Shown in pieces: positions 24,324-34,842 of a DNA stretch of 64,000 nt (within the stretch, counting starts at the first letter, position 1; the number at the start of each line of letters is the position of its first letter). The stretch lies in NCBI GenBank assembly GCA_019636345.1, contig JAHBXQ010000011.1, positions 62,001 to 126,000 on the forward strand, in the 5' to 3' direction. Source of the stretch: Pirellulales bacterium. GTDB lineage: Bacteria > Planctomycetota > Planctomycetia > Pirellulales > Lacipirellulaceae. The translations under genes were made by a program, and so were the position numbers. The notes beneath the pieces were generated by a model. The model was not told the DNA's origin. It saw only the letters and a list, made by a program, of their open reading frames with translations, and did not search any database.

Positions 24324-26366
24324 ATGGCCAACGCCTACCTGATCACGCGCGAGGGCTCCAAGTGGGCCGACGTCATCCGGCTCGTGCCGGGCGAGTCGGC
24401 GACCATCGGCCGAGCCCCCACCAACACGATCGTGATCAAGGACGAGCGCTGCAGCCGTAATCACGCCGAGGTGTTCCAAGCCGGCGGCGTCTGGAAGCTG
24501 CGCGACCTCGACAGCCGCAACGGCACAATCGTCGCCGGCGAGCGCGTAGTGCGGGACTACGACTTGCAGCCGGGCGATATTGTCCAAATCGGCAGTTCGC
24601 ATTTGGCGTTCGTCGACGATTTGGCCAGCGCCTTTCCCGATACGAGCACGCTTCTCAAATCTTCGCGGCTGGTCGAGGGAAACACGGCCGAAATCGTGCT
24701 GCCCGTCGATCCCGACGAGGAGAGCGTGTTCGACGCGTTCGAGCCGACGACGATTACGCACCGCAAGGAACAGACGCGGTTTCTCGACGCGTCGTCGATC
24801 GACGAGGCCGAGGATTCGAGCCCCAAGATCGGCCGCGCCGCGGCAAAGTTGTGTCGGCTGGCGTTTGAACTGGCCAAGAGCACCGACGTCGTGTCGCTGG
24901 CGAATGTGGCGCTCGAGGGACTGTTTTCCGGCACGCAGGTCGACGCCGGCGCCGTCTTGCTTCGCCGCCGCGACGCCACCGGCCAACGCAGCGGCGAGGA
25001 GCTCGAGGTCGTCGCCTCGCGCAGCGAGAGCAGCCACTCGTATCATCGCGTTTCGGCGTTTCTGGCCGCCACCGTAATGCGCGACGGTCAGGCGGTCATG
25101 GCCCGCAACGTGATGGACGACAGCCAACTGGGCAATCGCGACAGCCGCGGCGAGATCCTCGCTACGAGCGTCATCTGCGCCCCGGTTCGCATGGACGGGC
25201 GTCTGTTGGGACTGATCCACCTCTATTCGACCGATCCCGAGCGCAGTACCGACCCTGAGGATTTGGAGTTCACCCTGGCCGTGGCCGACACGGTGGGCGT
25301 GGCGTTGCAGAATCTCAGCAAGCGGCAGGAACTGGCCGAGAACCTCAATCAGATCCGTACCGAGAATGTGCAGCTTCGCGAGCAATTGGGGGTGCAAAGC
25401 GAAATTGTCGGGGGCAGCGAGGTGATGAACCGCGTCGCCCAGCAGATCGGTCGTGCGGCGCCAAGCCGAGCCACCGTGCTCATCCGCGGCGAAAGCGGCG
25501 TCGGCAAGGAACTGGTCGCCCGGGCGGTTCACTTTTCCAGTCCGCGAAAGAAAGGTCCCTTCGTCTGTCTCAACTGCGCTGCGCTGTCCGAGACGCTGCT
25601 GGAGAGCGAGCTGTTCGGCCATGAGAAAGGGGCCTTCACCGGCGCCACCGAACGGAAGATCGGCAAGTTCGAGCAGGCGAATCGCGGGACCCTCATGCTC
25701 GACGAAATCGGCGAAATGAGTCCCACGATCCAAGCCAAGTTTCTGCGCGTGTTGGAAGGGCATCCGTTCGAGCGCGTCGGCGGCGCCGAGCAGATCAAGG
25801 TCGACGTCCGCACGATTGCCGCCACGAATCGCGATCTTGAGAAGGACGTCGCCGAGGGGAAATTCCGGCGCGATCTCTACTTCCGCCTGCACGTGCTCGA
25901 AATCATCGTCCCGGGGCTGCGCAAACGGCCCGAGGACATTCCGCTGTTGGCCGAGTACTTTCTTCGCAAGTTCAACGAAGAGACGGGCCGCAAACTCAAA
26001 GGCTTCACGCCCCGCGCGATGGAGGAGATGCTCCGCTATCGCTGGCCCGGCAACGTCCGGGAGATGAAGAACGTGATCGAACGGGCCGTTGTGTTGGCCC
26101 GGGGCGAGTACGTCGATCACGACGATCTGGTGTTGTCGCACCTCAAGACGGCCGGCGACACCGAGGTCGGCTACGAACTGGGCGAGCGACACGTCGGCTA
26201 CGAGCCGGCCTCGCTGGTCGACGTCGAGCGGGCCCACATCCTGCGGACCCTCAATGCCACGCATTGGAACAAGAGCAAGGCCGCGTCGATCTTGGGGATC
26301 GAACGCTCGACGCTTGACCGCAAGATCAAGCGCTACCGCCTCAGCGACGACCGAGCCCGGTTCTGA
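24324..26366 (+). CDS. Sigma54-dependent activator with FHA and GAF domains
   Basis: This 680-residue regulator has an N-terminal FHA domain (1-95; GR at 29-30, CSRNHAEV and DSRNGT) that would bind phosphothreonine peptides. A GAF-like sensor domain follows (about 170-330). The AAA+ sigma54-interaction domain has Walker A GESGVGKE (about 390), the GAFTGA loop at about 436 and [10 protein letters not shown]. The Fis-type DNA-binding helix-turn-helix is at the C-terminus ([20 protein letters not shown]). There is no response-regulator receiver domain, so it is probably controlled through the FHA and GAF parts, possibly by a Ser/Thr kinase. cheX lies downstream after 194 bp. Confidence 0.92.
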   Translation: MANAYLITREGSKWADVIRLVPGESATIGRAPTNTIVIKDERCSRNHAEVFQAGGVWKLRDLDSRNGTIVAGERVVRDYDLQPGDIVQIGSSHLAFVDDLASAFPDTSTLLKSSRLVEGNTAEIVLPVDPDEESVFDAFEPTTITHRKEQTRFLDASSIDEAEDSSPKIGRAAAKLCRLAFELAKSTDVVSLANVALEGLFSGTQVDAGAVLLRRRDATGQRSGEELEVVASRSESSHSYHRVSAFLAATVMRDGQAVMARNVMDDSQLGNRDSRGEILATSVICAPVRMDGRLLGLIHLYSTDPERSTDPEDLEFTLAVADTVGVALQNLSKRQELAENLNQIRTENVQLREQLGVQSEIVGGSEVMNRVAQQIGRAAPSRATVLIRGESGVGKELVARAVHFSSPRKKGPFVCLNCAALSETLLESELFGHEKGAFTGATERKIGKFEQANRGTLMLDEIGEMSPTIQAKFLRVLEGHPFERVGGAEQIKVDVRTIAATNRDLEKDVAEGKFRRDLYFRLHVLEIIVPGLRKRPEDIPLLAEYFLRKFNEETGRKLKGFTPRAMEEMLRYRWPGNVREMKNVIERAVVLARGEYVDHDDLVLSHLKTAGDTEVGYELGERHVGYEPASLVDVERAHILRTLNATHWNKSKAASILGIERSTLDRKIKRYRLSDDRARF

Positions 26367-26560
26367 GCTTCTTCGGCTTGCGGCACAGCAGCGGGCGCAG
26401 CGGGCCGGCTGTGCCGGCTGTAGCGTGCGGGGAGCCGCGTTTTTCCGGTTCTCGCCAGGCGAGGAGGGACGCCCCAGGCAATTGGCTATCCCATACTTTG
26501 CCAGCGCCGCCTGAGGCGGCGGCGCCGTTTCTGTTCCCATCCGATGTACGCGAGTCCGTT

Positions 26561-27091
26561 ATGAGCGCCGCCCTTGCCGAGCGACAGTCTTTGGAAGCCG
26601 TCAGCGTCAATGGCGTGCTGTTCGACAGCGTTCAGACCGCCGTCCGAAACGCAATGGACATGTGCGGCGTCAAGATTCGCTGCACCGGCGTGTCGAGCGT
26701 CCCCACCGCGCAAACCGGGATCGTCACGGGCATGATCGGCGTGCACGGCAAGGTGACCGGGTTCGCCACGGTGAATCTTGCCGAGCAGTTCGCCGTGCGA
26801 GCGGTCGAGGGTCTTCTTGCCGACAAGTTCGACAAGCTCACGTCGCAAGTCGTCGACGGGGCCGGCGAGATCACCAACATCATCGTCGGCGGCATCAAGT
26901 CGGGGCTCGCCAAGACCGAGTGGGGATTCTCCCACATCACGATCCCGTCGGTGCTGGTGGGCAATAATCTGACGATCGCTTACGCCCGCGGGCTGGATTT
27001 TCTGACCGTCAGCTTCGAGCACGACGACCCCGAGGCGGTCCGCCTGGAAGACCGCATGATGCACGTCAGCCTGTCGCTGCTGACCCTATAG
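26561..27091 (+). CDS. cheX: CheX-family CheY-P phosphatase
   Basis: This 176-residue protein matches the CheX/CheC family, which dephosphorylates CheY-P in chemotaxis or related signalling. The catalytic signature is seen as GAGEITNIIVGGIKSGLA (Glu and Asn), with a second conserved region in SVLVGNNLTIAYAR. No other che gene is in this window. It may act on a receiver domain encoded elsewhere or on non-motility signalling. The ATG at 26561 is chosen because homology begins there. Upstream in-frame sequence is repetitive and unrelated. Confidence 0.85.
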   Translation: MSAALAERQSLEAVSVNGVLFDSVQTAVRNAMDMCGVKIRCTGVSSVPTAQTGIVTGMIGVHGKVTGFATVNLAEQFAVRAVEGLLADKFDKLTSQVVDGAGEITNIIVGGIKSGLAKTEWGFSHITIPSVLVGNNLTIAYARGLDFLTVSFEHDDPEAVRLEDRMMHVSLSLLTL

Positions 27092-27139
27092 GGTCGGCGC
27101 GGCTGACGAGCGAGAGACCTGCGGAGCGATTCAGCCGGC

Positions 27140-27601
27140 CTACGCTTCGTCTGCCGCGCGCATCCACTTCGTGATCGTCGGCGTGTCTTCGCACAGTTCT
27201 TCGGGTTTGAAGTAGAGGGCGATCTCGCGGGCCGCGGCTTCTTCGCCGTCCGAGCCGTGGACGAGGTTCATCTGCCGGCTGCTGCTGAAATCGCCGCGGA
27301 TCGTGCCGGGGGCGGCGTTCAGGCCATTGGTGGCGCCCAGCATGTCGCGGACGACGCGGATCGCTTCGAGCCCTTCGAGCACGGCGGCCACGACGGGGCC
27401 GCCGGTGATGAACCCCTCGAGCGTCGGGTACCAGCCCTTCTGCACGTGCTCGGCATAGTGCTGCTTGGCCAGTTCGGGGGTAATCCGCAGCATCTTCATC
27501 GCCACGACGTTGAGCCCCTTGTCCTCGAACCGGGCGAGGATGCGCCCCATCAGGCGGCGTTGAACGCAATCGGGTTTCAGCAGAATAAACGTGCGTTGCA
27601 T
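27140..27601 (-). CDS. ndk: Nucleoside diphosphate kinase
   Basis: This 153-residue enzyme transfers phosphate from ATP to other nucleoside diphosphates through a phosphohistidine. The active-site His115 lies in MNLVHGSDG, and MQRTFILLKPDCVQRRLMGR starts the protein in the usual way. Longer in-frame readings upstream add non-homologous sequence, so 27601 is preferred. The last residues (KWMRAADEA) are typical. It converges with cheX with 48 bp between stops. A promoter is visible on the minus strand upstream. Confidence 0.95.
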   Translation of the reverse strand: MQRTFILLKPDCVQRRLMGRILARFEDKGLNVVAMKMLRITPELAKQHYAEHVQKGWYPTLEGFITGGPVVAAVLEGLEAIRVVRDMLGATNGLNAAPGTIRGDFSSSRQMNLVHGSDGEEAAAREIALYFKPEELCEDTPTITKWMRAADEA

Positions 27602-27683
27602 GGCGAAACGGTCCGTGGTCAAGAAAGTCCGAAGAATGGCGGTCGAAACGATCGTCGCTGGTCTCCGCCCGCGGCGAACGCGA

Positions 27684-27712
27684 ATTGTAAGCCAAGCCCT
27701 CTCTCCCCTCAA
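27684..27712 (-). promoter_or_regulatory. Candidate sigma70-type promoter of ndk
   Basis: On the minus strand TTGAGG (27712-27707) and TACAAT (27689-27684) are separated by 17 bases. They match the consensus at 4 of 6 and 5 of 6. Transcription would begin near 27677, about 75 bases before the ndk start codon. The divergent nfo gene starts at 27757. Confidence 0.45.
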
Positions 27713-27756
27713 CCGCCCCCTGTGCGCTGCGGCTGCGAGCCGCTAGCTTGGGCCGC

Positions 27757-28620
<864 letters not shown>

Positions 28621-28675
28621 ACGCTCGTGGCGCTCTCGGCGTTGCAGGAAAAAGCTGAAGCCGCAGCCGCCCGGG

Positions 28676-29986
28676 TTAGTTGGGGATCTCGCGCCCGTGC
28701 GGGTCGGTCCGCGCGTCGTCGAGCTTTTGCTCGAGCGACTCTTTCATCGTCGCGTCGATGTAGTGCTCGACCCGATCAGCCGGGGCGTGGACATGGTCGA
28801 GCGGCAGGCCGAGGTGCTGGACGAGGTAGTTTTCCCACAGGCGGTGGGCGCGGACCAATTGCCGCGCCGCGTCGCGTCCCGCAGGGGTGAGCTCCAGCCG
28901 ACCGGTCGTCTGCGTCACCTGTCCGGCACGCAGCAAGCCGGCCAACCCGCGACGAGCGAGCAGGCCGCCGCCGACGGCCGCGCAGGCCTCAGCCGCGGCG
29001 AGGCGATGCTCGGTTCCCAGTTCTTCCAGTCGGTACAGCACTCCCAGCAAGTCGTCACGCACCACGGCCAAGGCGAGCCGAGCGTTGCGGACCACGGCGC
29101 TGAGGATGCCGTATTGCGGCGAGAGCAGCACGGCCAATCCGTAGAGCCCGCCGGCGACGACGGCCATCATGCCGGCGATGTTGACGTCGAACCACGCAGC
29201 CAGGGCGTATCCGAGACCGCTGCACACGGCCCCGAGCGCCGCGGAGAGAAAGACCATCGGTCCGAGCCGATCGACCAGGAGGTGGGCCGTCGCCGCGGGG
29301 ACGATCAGCATCGCCACGACGAGGATCGACCCTACGGCCTCAAACGACGCAACTGCCGTGATCGCCGTCAGGGCCATCAGCAGATAGTGGAGCAGCCCCG
29401 CGGAGAATCCCATCGTTTCGGACAGCGCGGGGTCGAACGAACTGAGCTTCAGCTCTTTCCACAACAGCGCGACGATCAGCAGGTTCATGGCAAGCACGAC
29501 CCCGCCGACGACCAATGCCCGGGGGAGTTCGACCCCTGCGATCGTGACCACGTACAGCGGCGTCAGTTCGAGGGCGCCCTCGAAGACGCATTGCTTGTCG
29601 AAGTGGACTCCCTTGACCTGCGTGATCAGAACGACCCCCAGCGCGAACAGCGACGTGAATACGACCCCCATGCTTGCGTCGGCGGGGACGCGAGCGTAGT
29701 GATGCAGCGATTGCGTGAGGGCGGCGGTCGCCAGACCCGCCACGATGGCGCCGACGAGCAACGGGCCCACGGAGTACGATTGGGTGATCAGAAACGCCGC
29801 GGCGATCCCGGGCAACACGGCATGCGAGATTGCGTCCCCCATCATGCTCATGCGCCGCAGCACGAGGAACGACCCGAGCACCGCGCAGGCCGCGGCCGTC
29901 ACGGCTCCGGTGGCGATGATCGCCGCGGCGTCGGACACCAGCCACGTCGGCCACCCGACGGCCAAGGCAGGAGAGCAGCCGGTCAT
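28676..29986 (-). CDS. Metal ABC permease fused to a DtxR-like C-terminal domain (second permease)
   Basis: This 436-residue protein has a metal-type ABC permease (about 1-300, eight or nine hydrophobic segments), with GDAISHAVLPGIAAAF matching the ZnuB/MntB-type signature near residue 50. Residues about 310-436 resemble a DtxR/MntR effector region, including HRLWENYLVQHLGLPLDHVH (381-400) followed by a VEHYI motif. The start overlaps the stop of the first permease by 4 bp. Fusion of a regulator-like domain to a permease is the notable feature. It may sense cytoplasmic metal and gate transport, but this is inference. Confidence 0.88.
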   Translation of the reverse strand: MTGCSPALAVGWPTWLVSDAAAIIATGAVTAAACAVLGSFLVLRRMSMMGDAISHAVLPGIAAAFLITQSYSVGPLLVGAIVAGLATAALTQSLHHYARVPADASMGVVFTSLFALGVVLITQVKGVHFDKQCVFEGALELTPLYVVTIAGVELPRALVVGGVVLAMNLLIVALLWKELKLSSFDPALSETMGFSAGLLHYLLMALTAITAVASFEAVGSILVVAMLIVPAATAHLLVDRLGPMVFLSAALGAVCSGLGYALAAWFDVNIAGMMAVVAGGLYGLAVLLSPQYGILSAVVRNARLALAVVRDDLLGVLYRLEELGTEHRLAAAEACAAVGGGLLARRGLAGLLRAGQVTQTTGRLELTPAGRDAARQLVRAHRLWENYLVQHLGLPLDHVHAPADRVEHYIDATMKESLEQKLDDARTDPHGREIPN

Positions 29987-31293
29987 GGCGCGTCGCCCCC
30001 CATGCGATGCGGCGACGGGGGGACCGTGGGCGCGGCGGCGGCTTCGGCCGCGGTTTCGGCAGCCAGTTCCGCTTCCAACTCCAACAGCACGGCCGGCGGC
30101 AGCAGGTGCTCGACGTCGTCGGCCGAGCGATCGACGTGATCGGCCGCGGCCCCCGCGACCCGCATCATGTAAAGTTCCCACAGCCGATGCCGGCGCGTGG
30201 CTTCCGCGGCGGCGCGGATTCCCAGGGGTGTGAGCGTCACGGCGTCGCCCCGATATGCGAGCAGCCCCTGCTCCTGATTCGCCGAGAGCAGACGTCGCAA
30301 CCGTGCCGGGCGCCAGCCGCGGTTGGCCGCCAGCGCGGCGAACGGGATCATCGGGGTCTCGGCGAGTCGCGGCTCGGCCAGTTCGTACAACGACCGCAGC
30401 AAATGGTCCTGCGCAACGCGCCGTCGCAGTCGCTGCTCGTGGACGAGCCGGGCGATCATCCCCTGCTCGGGGGCAAACAGCAGCGAGAGGACAAACAGCG
30501 TTGCGGCGGTCAGCACGATCGCCGGTCCCGCGGGTACGCCGTGCCCCAGCCGCGGACCGACTCCCCCGGCGACGACGCCCAGCGCCCCGGCCAACAACAA
30601 GAGCGTGTGAAGCCGATGGGTCCACATCCTTGCCGTCGCCGCGGGCAGGATGATCATCGCCGCCATGAGCACGACCCCCACGATCGGCAGTCCCGCAATC
30701 GTCACCGCGGCCACCAGCGTCATCATCGCCAAGTCGAGGCGCGTCGCGGGCCACCCCTGCGACAAGGCGAAGTCGGGATCAAACGCGACCAGCTTGAATT
30801 CCTTGAACAGCAGCGCCAGCGTCGCTGCGGAAGCGATTCCCACGGCGCCGATCAGAGCCAAGTCGCTGGTGAGCATGTTGCCCGGCTCGCCGAACAAGAA
30901 GGAGGTCAGTCCCGCGCTGTTGCCGCTCGCGGTCGAGCGGGTCGCCTTGGACAACAGCACGACCCCCAGTCCGAAAAAGGTGCTGAGCATGACGCCGATC
31001 GCGGCGTCCTCCTTGGTTCTTGTCCAGCGGATGACCAGCGTCATCAGGCCGACCGCCGCCAACCCGCTGGCCAGGGCGCCGACCGACAGCACGGCGAGGC
31101 TTCGCGAGCCGGTGAGCAGAAAGGCCAGCACGACTCCCGGCAACGCGGCGTGAGACAGCATGTCGCCCAGCAGCGAGCGACCGCGCAATACGGCGAGCGC
31201 GCCGATGGCGCCGGCGATTCCCCCCAGGGCCGCTGTACCCACGGTCACCTTGGTCGACAGGCTCAGGGCGAACATGGCATCGGGGACGTTCAT
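29983..31293 (-). CDS. Metal ABC permease fused to a DtxR-like C-terminal domain (first permease)
   Basis: This 436-residue permease is paralogous to the next gene. The permease part (about 1-290) contains [16 protein letters not shown] near residue 43, characteristic of metal-type ABC permeases. The C-terminal part contains [20 protein letters not shown] (369-388) and DDVEHLL, resembling the metal-binding and dimerisation region of DtxR-type regulators, then an Ala/Pro-rich tail. It overlaps the ATPase gene by 4 bp and its partner by 4 bp. Both permeases have equal length, which may be coincidence. Confidence 0.88.
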   Translation of the reverse strand: MNVPDAMFALSLSTKVTVGTAALGGIAGAIGALAVLRGRSLLGDMLSHAALPGVVLAFLLTGSRSLAVLSVGALASGLAAVGLMTLVIRWTRTKEDAAIGVMLSTFFGLGVVLLSKATRSTASGNSAGLTSFLFGEPGNMLTSDLALIGAVGIASAATLALLFKEFKLVAFDPDFALSQGWPATRLDLAMMTLVAAVTIAGLPIVGVVLMAAMIILPAATARMWTHRLHTLLLLAGALGVVAGGVGPRLGHGVPAGPAIVLTAATLFVLSLLFAPEQGMIARLVHEQRLRRRVAQDHLLRSLYELAEPRLAETPMIPFAALAANRGWRPARLRRLLSANQEQGLLAYRGDAVTLTPLGIRAAAEATRRHRLWELYMMRVAGAAADHVDRSADDVEHLLPPAVLLELEAELAAETAAEAAAAPTVPPSPHRMGGDAP

Positions 31294-32054
31294 CGCACGG
31301 CTTCGCCCTGCCGCATTGCCTCGGCGGCCGCATCGAGGATTGTGAGCCGGCCGCCGTAAGTCTTCTGCAGGTTCTCGGTCGTGAAGGTCGACTCGACCGG
31401 CCCGCACGCCACGAGCCGCATGTTGAGCAGGATTACGTAATCGAAATACTCGCGGACCGTTTCCAGGTCGTGGTGGACGACGAACACGGTGCGACCGTCG
31501 CTGCGGAGCGACTGCAAGAGCGCGACGATCGCCGACTCGGTCGCCGCGTCGACGCCGGCGAACGGTTCGTCGAGAAAGTAGATCCGCGCTTGCTCGGCGA
31601 GCGCCCGGGCAAGAAACACCCGCTGTTGTTGCCCGCCGGAAAGTTGCCGGATTTGCCGTTTGGCGAACGGCAGCATGCCGACCTGGTCGAGGCTGCGCGC
31701 GGCGGTCTCGCGCTCGCGGCGTCCCGGGCGTCGGATCCAGCCCAACCGACCGTAGGTCCCCATCAGCACGACGTCTTCGACGGTCACGGGGAAATCCCAG
31801 TCGACGCTCTCGCGCTGCGGCACGTATCCCACCAGATGCCGCTGCTCGCGGTAGGGTTTGCCGTAGATCTCGACCTTGCCGCTGGCCAGCGGCGTGAGCC
31901 CCAAGGCCGCCTTGATGAGGGTCGTCTTCCCTGCGCCGTTGGGGCCGATGATTCCCACCAGTTTTCCCTCGGGCACGATCAGGTCGACGTCCCACAACAC
32001 GGGCCGACGGTGATAGGCGACGGTCATGTCGTGGATTTCGAAGGCGGGAGGCAT
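31290..32054 (-). CDS. Metal ABC transporter ATP-binding protein
   Basis: This 254-residue ATPase energises the two permeases that follow. Walker A is GPNGAGKTT, the ABC signature LSGGQQQR and Walker [13 protein letters not shown], with a histidine switch in VVHHDLE. The segment [17 protein letters not shown], with a Q-loop followed by an aromatic-acidic stretch, is characteristic of manganese/zinc-type (MntB/TroB/ZnuC) ATPases. The start overlaps no upstream gene: 131 bp separate it from the binding-protein gene. Its stop overlaps the first permease start by 4 bp. Confidence 0.92.
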   Translation of the reverse strand: MPPAFEIHDMTVAYHRRPVLWDVDLIVPEGKLVGIIGPNGAGKTTLIKAALGLTPLASGKVEIYGKPYREQRHLVGYVPQRESVDWDFPVTVEDVVLMGTYGRLGWIRRPGRRERETAARSLDQVGMLPFAKRQIRQLSGGQQQRVFLARALAEQARIYFLDEPFAGVDAATESAIVALLQSLRSDGRTVFVVHHDLETVREYFDYVILLNMRLVACGPVESTFTTENLQKTYGGRLTILDAAAEAMRQGEAVR

Positions 32055-32185
32055 AGGAGGATTGGTGCTTGGCGGGAACTGGTTGGTTGGCGGGCGTTCC
32101 TGGTGTTGCCAGCGGCGAAGGACAGCTCAGGCTTGCGGTGGATAACTTCTTGGGGCCGAGTTGCGTGAGAGAGGTCCTTGCCTTG

Positions 32186-33205
32186 TCACTTGCTCAGCCC
32201 TTCGACAATGACTCGAACGTTGTGTCGCAGCATGCCGGCGTAGGTCGCGGCGTCGCTGTCGGGGGCGCCCAGGGCGTCGGCGTACAGCGGTTCGTCGGGG
32301 AGCACGAGCGCGAACCCACGGGCCCGGACCGGTTCGACCAGCGCCTGCACGACCCGCGGAGCCACGGCAGACTCGACGAACACGGCCGGGATCTTTCGTT
32401 CGATAATCATCCGTTGCAAGTCTTCCTGCCGGCCTAGATCCTTCTCCTCTTCGGTGCTGATCCCCTTAAGACCGTGGACCTCCAAGCCATATGCGGCGCC
32501 AAAGTAACCGAAGGCGTCGTGGGCGGTGACCAACACCCGGCGTTCGGCGGGAATCTCCGCGATCGCGGCCCGGCACTCGGCGTCGAGCGACTCAAGCTCG
32601 GCGACGTACGCCGCCGCGTTCGCAAGATAATGCTCCGCATGAGCTTCGTCGAACTCGGCGAACGCCGCCGCGACATCGCCGGCGCACGTCGCCCACAGCG
32701 CCGCATCGTGCCAGACGTGCGGATCGTACAGCCCGGCGAACTCCGGCGGTTCGCGCAACCGCGGATCGTTGCGTTCGACCAAACCCGCCGCGACGGCGAG
32801 CGTGAATCTCCGTCGGGCAAGTTGCTCGAACAACTCGGCCATCCGGCCTTCCAGGTGGAGCCCGTTGTAAACGATCGCGTCGGCCCGCCGCAGCCGCGAC
32901 ACGTCGGAGGCGGCAGGGCTGTACAGGTGGGGGTCGACTCCCGGCCCCATGAGGGCCTCGACGCGGACCCGCTCCCCCCCGATGCGGCGCACCAACTCGG
33001 CCACCGGGCCCGTCGTGCAGACGACATGCACGGGCCCCGCGCCGGCGTAATGATGCACGACTTGTCGTTCGTCGGCATGGGGCCCCGCGGCGCCGCTCGA
33101 ACAGCCGCCGCCGACCGCGATGCAAGCCGTCGCCACGACGGTTGCGACTGTGCCGAACAGGGCCGATGCGGTCGCGCCGGCTGCGGGTGAGCGGGCAGAG
33201 TTCAT
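32186..33205 (-). CDS. Metal ABC transporter solute-binding lipoprotein (cluster A-I)
   Basis: This 339-residue protein belongs to the ZnuA/TroA/MntC group of metal-binding proteins. It has an N-terminal export signal with a possible lipid-modified cysteine (Cys28 or Cys35). Ligand positions are His93 (VDPHLYSP), His163 (DPHVWHD), His229 (VTAHDAFGYF) and an aspartate in LPDEPL. A third histidine is seen in zinc- and TroA-type proteins, while PsaA/MntC-type manganese proteins use glutamate there. It overlaps the small lipoprotein gene by 4 bp. The metal cannot be fixed from the sequence. Confidence 0.9.
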   Translation of the reverse strand: MNSARSPAAGATASALFGTVATVVATACIAVGGGCSSGAAGPHADERQVVHHYAGAGPVHVVCTTGPVAELVRRIGGERVRVEALMGPGVDPHLYSPAASDVSRLRRADAIVYNGLHLEGRMAELFEQLARRRFTLAVAAGLVERNDPRLREPPEFAGLYDPHVWHDAALWATCAGDVAAAFAEFDEAHAEHYLANAAAYVAELESLDAECRAAIAEIPAERRVLVTAHDAFGYFGAAYGLEVHGLKGISTEEEKDLGRQEDLQRMIIERKIPAVFVESAVAPRVVQALVEPVRARGFALVLPDEPLYADALGAPDSDAATYAGMLRHNVRVIVEGLSK

Positions 33206-33543
33206 TTCGCCGGGCGGACCTGGTGTTGCATGAGCTTTCGGGCCGCGGTGCGTGCGGCGGCCCACTCGCCGCGCCGGGCGTCCTCGAGCATGTCGCCGAG
33301 CCGCTCGGCTTCGCTCGGCGAGAGTTTTCCCGCGGCGACCAGTTCGTCGATTTTCGCCGCCGCCGCGTCGATCTTTTCGGGGGCCTCGCGATTGGCCAGC
33401 GCATAAATCGCAGTCGCCGTTTCGTATCCTTCGGCGCTCAGCGGGGGTTCGCCGCAGCCCGCCGCGACGAGCGGCAGAACCAACGGGACGGACCGGAGGA
33501 TGCGCCGCACGCGGCGCTGCGGGCAGCAGTGCGATGCAGTCAT
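33202..33543 (-). CDS. Small lipoprotein, unknown function
   Basis: This 113-residue protein has a basic n-region, a hydrophobic segment and a lipobox-like LVAAGC (Cys30), so it is probably a lipoprotein. The mature part contains a helical, charged stretch ([20 protein letters not shown]) without known motifs. It is placed between the pseudopilin-like gene and the solute-binding protein gene, with 4-bp start/stop overlaps on both sides, so it is almost certainly translated with them. No function is recognised. Confidence 0.75.
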   Translation of the reverse strand: MTASHCCPQRRVRRILRSVPLVLPLVAAGCGEPPLSAEGYETATAIYALANREAPEKIDAAAAKIDELVAAGKLSPSEAERLGDMLEDARRGEWAAARTAARKLMQHQVRPAK

Positions 33544-34679
33544 AGCTCGCCGCCCCCGACTTCGCCCTCGTTGATGCTCGAGTACTCGGCCCACACCAGC
33601 AGGTTGACGTCCTCGGAAACGAACCGCACCGAGGCGTCGCCGAGGGCCACGTTCCCGCCGCCGGCGTGCTCGGCGTACATCTGGCCGACGTGGAGCGTCG
33701 GAAAGTTCACCGGATGAATGATCGGCAAGCCGGTGATGTCCAATTCGCCCCCCGACGGCCCGCCATGCACGAGCACCAGCGTCGCGGCCGCATCGTCGCC
33801 GTTGGCCGGCGATTCCAATTTGGGAAGCGTCAGGGCGCCCGGCACGACGCCGACCCAGGTCTTGTCGCTCAGGAGCGAGGAATGCTCGCCGAAGAAGATC
33901 GTTTGCGACGTGCCGTCGGTGATTTCGCGGAGCGTGATCTGCGAGTTGCGATAGAACGGCCCGTCGGCCACGATCTTTACGTCGCCCCGATGCTCGACGA
34001 CGGTCGTCGACCCCGAGTAGATGTCGGTGAAGACGAGGGCGTCGTTCGCGGCGCCGCATTCGCCCCAACACGACTCCTGACCGTGACTGGCCACGTAGTG
34101 CGAACGTCCGAGCTCGACCTGACGACCGCCGATCGTCAGCGGGGCCCCCTGGGGGTCGGTCACAAGGAACGGCTCTCGCTCGCCGGACGACGACGGGCAG
34201 AGGAACGACTCGATCTGCGCGCGCACCAGCGGGGCGAACTCGGCGATCCACAGCGGATCGTCGAGCCGAATCTGCTGGCCGATCGCGGTCTGTTCCATGT
34301 AGGGCAACAGATGGGCGGCCCAGCCCCAGCCCGGGCCCGCGTCCCATGTGTCCGGGTCGCGATCGGCTCGCGGGGGCTGCTCCAAGCTCCGCGACGCGTA
34401 CCCTGGCGGCAAGACGCGCCGAGCCGCTTCGTGGTTGAGAGTCGCCAGACCGATCTGCCGCAGGTTGTTCGCGCACTGCGAGCGGCGGGCCGCCTCGCGC
34501 GCCGCCTGGATTGCCGGCAGCAAGAGCGCCACCAGCACGCCGATGATCGCGATGACGACCAACAGCTCGACGAGCGTGAAGCCCCGCGCGCCACGAACAG
34601 CGGCGCGGGGCCGACCGGACGATCGCAACGCCGAGAGCGAAAGCGAGGAGGCGGGACGACACTCCGTCAGACGAACCAT
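33540..34679 (-). CDS. DUF1559 type II pseudopilin-like protein
   Basis: This 379-residue protein has the prepilin signature [20 protein letters not shown] after a basic leader of about 33 residues, so it should be processed by a prepilin peptidase and methylated. It continues with [20 protein letters not shown] and ends with [15 protein letters not shown], both hallmarks of the planctomycete DUF1559 (SBP_bac_10) family. ATG at 34679 is chosen over a TTG at 34697. It is the first gene of the metal-uptake operon and overlaps the small lipoprotein gene by 4 bp. Its function in that operon is unknown. Confidence 0.88.
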   Translation of the reverse strand: MVRLTECRPASSLSLSALRSSGRPRAAVRGARGFTLVELLVVIAIIGVLVALLLPAIQAAREAARRSQCANNLRQIGLATLNHEAARRVLPPGYASRSLEQPPRADRDPDTWDAGPGWGWAAHLLPYMEQTAIGQQIRLDDPLWIAEFAPLVRAQIESFLCPSSSGEREPFLVTDPQGAPLTIGGRQVELGRSHYVASHGQESCWGECGAANDALVFTDIYSGSTTVVEHRGDVKIVADGPFYRNSQITLREITDGTSQTIFFGEHSSLLSDKTWVGVVPGALTLPKLESPANGDDAAATLVLVHGGPSGGELDITGLPIIHPVNFPTLHVGQMYAEHAGGGNVALGDASVRFVSEDVNLLVWAEYSSINEGEVGGGEL

Positions 34680-34722
34680 GACACGACTCGCGGGCAAGGA
34701 GCGGGGCGCTGGGCGAGGGAAA

Positions 34723-34738
34723 TGTAGCCAGTGCTACA
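34723..34738. promoter_or_regulatory. MntR-type operator box 1
   Basis: TGTAGC-CAGT-GCTACA is a perfect 6-bp inverted repeat. It lies about 5-20 bases downstream of the predicted transcription start of the uptake operon, where a bound repressor would block transcription. Box 2 has the same TGTAGCC half. DtxR/MntR-type proteins bind AT-flanked palindromes of this size. Confidence 0.6.
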
Positions 34739-34749
34739 AATCTGCGGAA

Positions 34750-34778
34750 AGTGTAGCCGCGGCTAAATTCGCCGTCAA
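34750..34778 (-). promoter_or_regulatory. Promoter of the metal-uptake operon
   Basis: On the minus strand TTGACG (34778-34773) and TACACT (34755-34750) are separated by 17 bases, matching consensus at 5 of 6 and 4 of 6. The start site would be near 34743. Box 2 overlaps the spacer and the -10 hexamer. A second TTGACG occurs further upstream on the same strand. Confidence 0.6.
34752..34767. promoter_or_regulatory. MntR-type operator box 2
   Basis: TGTAGCCG-CGGCTAAA is a 16-bp palindrome with one mismatched position per arm. It shares TGTAGCC with box 1, and the centres are 29 bp apart. It lies over the -10 box and spacer of the uptake operon promoter, so a repressor bound here would exclude RNA polymerase. 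Confidence 0.6.
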
Positions 34779-34813
34779 GCGGGTTGGCGCCGTCAAAAAA
34801 TTGCCGTCCTTGG

Positions 34814-34842
34814 TCGTCAGTTCTCCGGCTCCTGCCTATACT
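34814..34842 (+). promoter_or_regulatory. Candidate promoter of mntR
   Basis: TCGTCA (34814-34819) and TATACT (34837-34842) are separated by 17 bases. The -10 match is 5 of 6, while the -35 match is 4 of 6. The start site would be near 34849, about 60 bases before the mntR ATG. It does not overlap the palindromes, so mntR might not be controlled by them. Confidence 0.4.

Noticed and set aside
26506-26520. GCCGCC-TGA-GGCGGC hairpin before cheX as a terminator
   Set aside because: The stem is only 6 bp with no T-tract after it. Such short GC hairpins are common in this genome.
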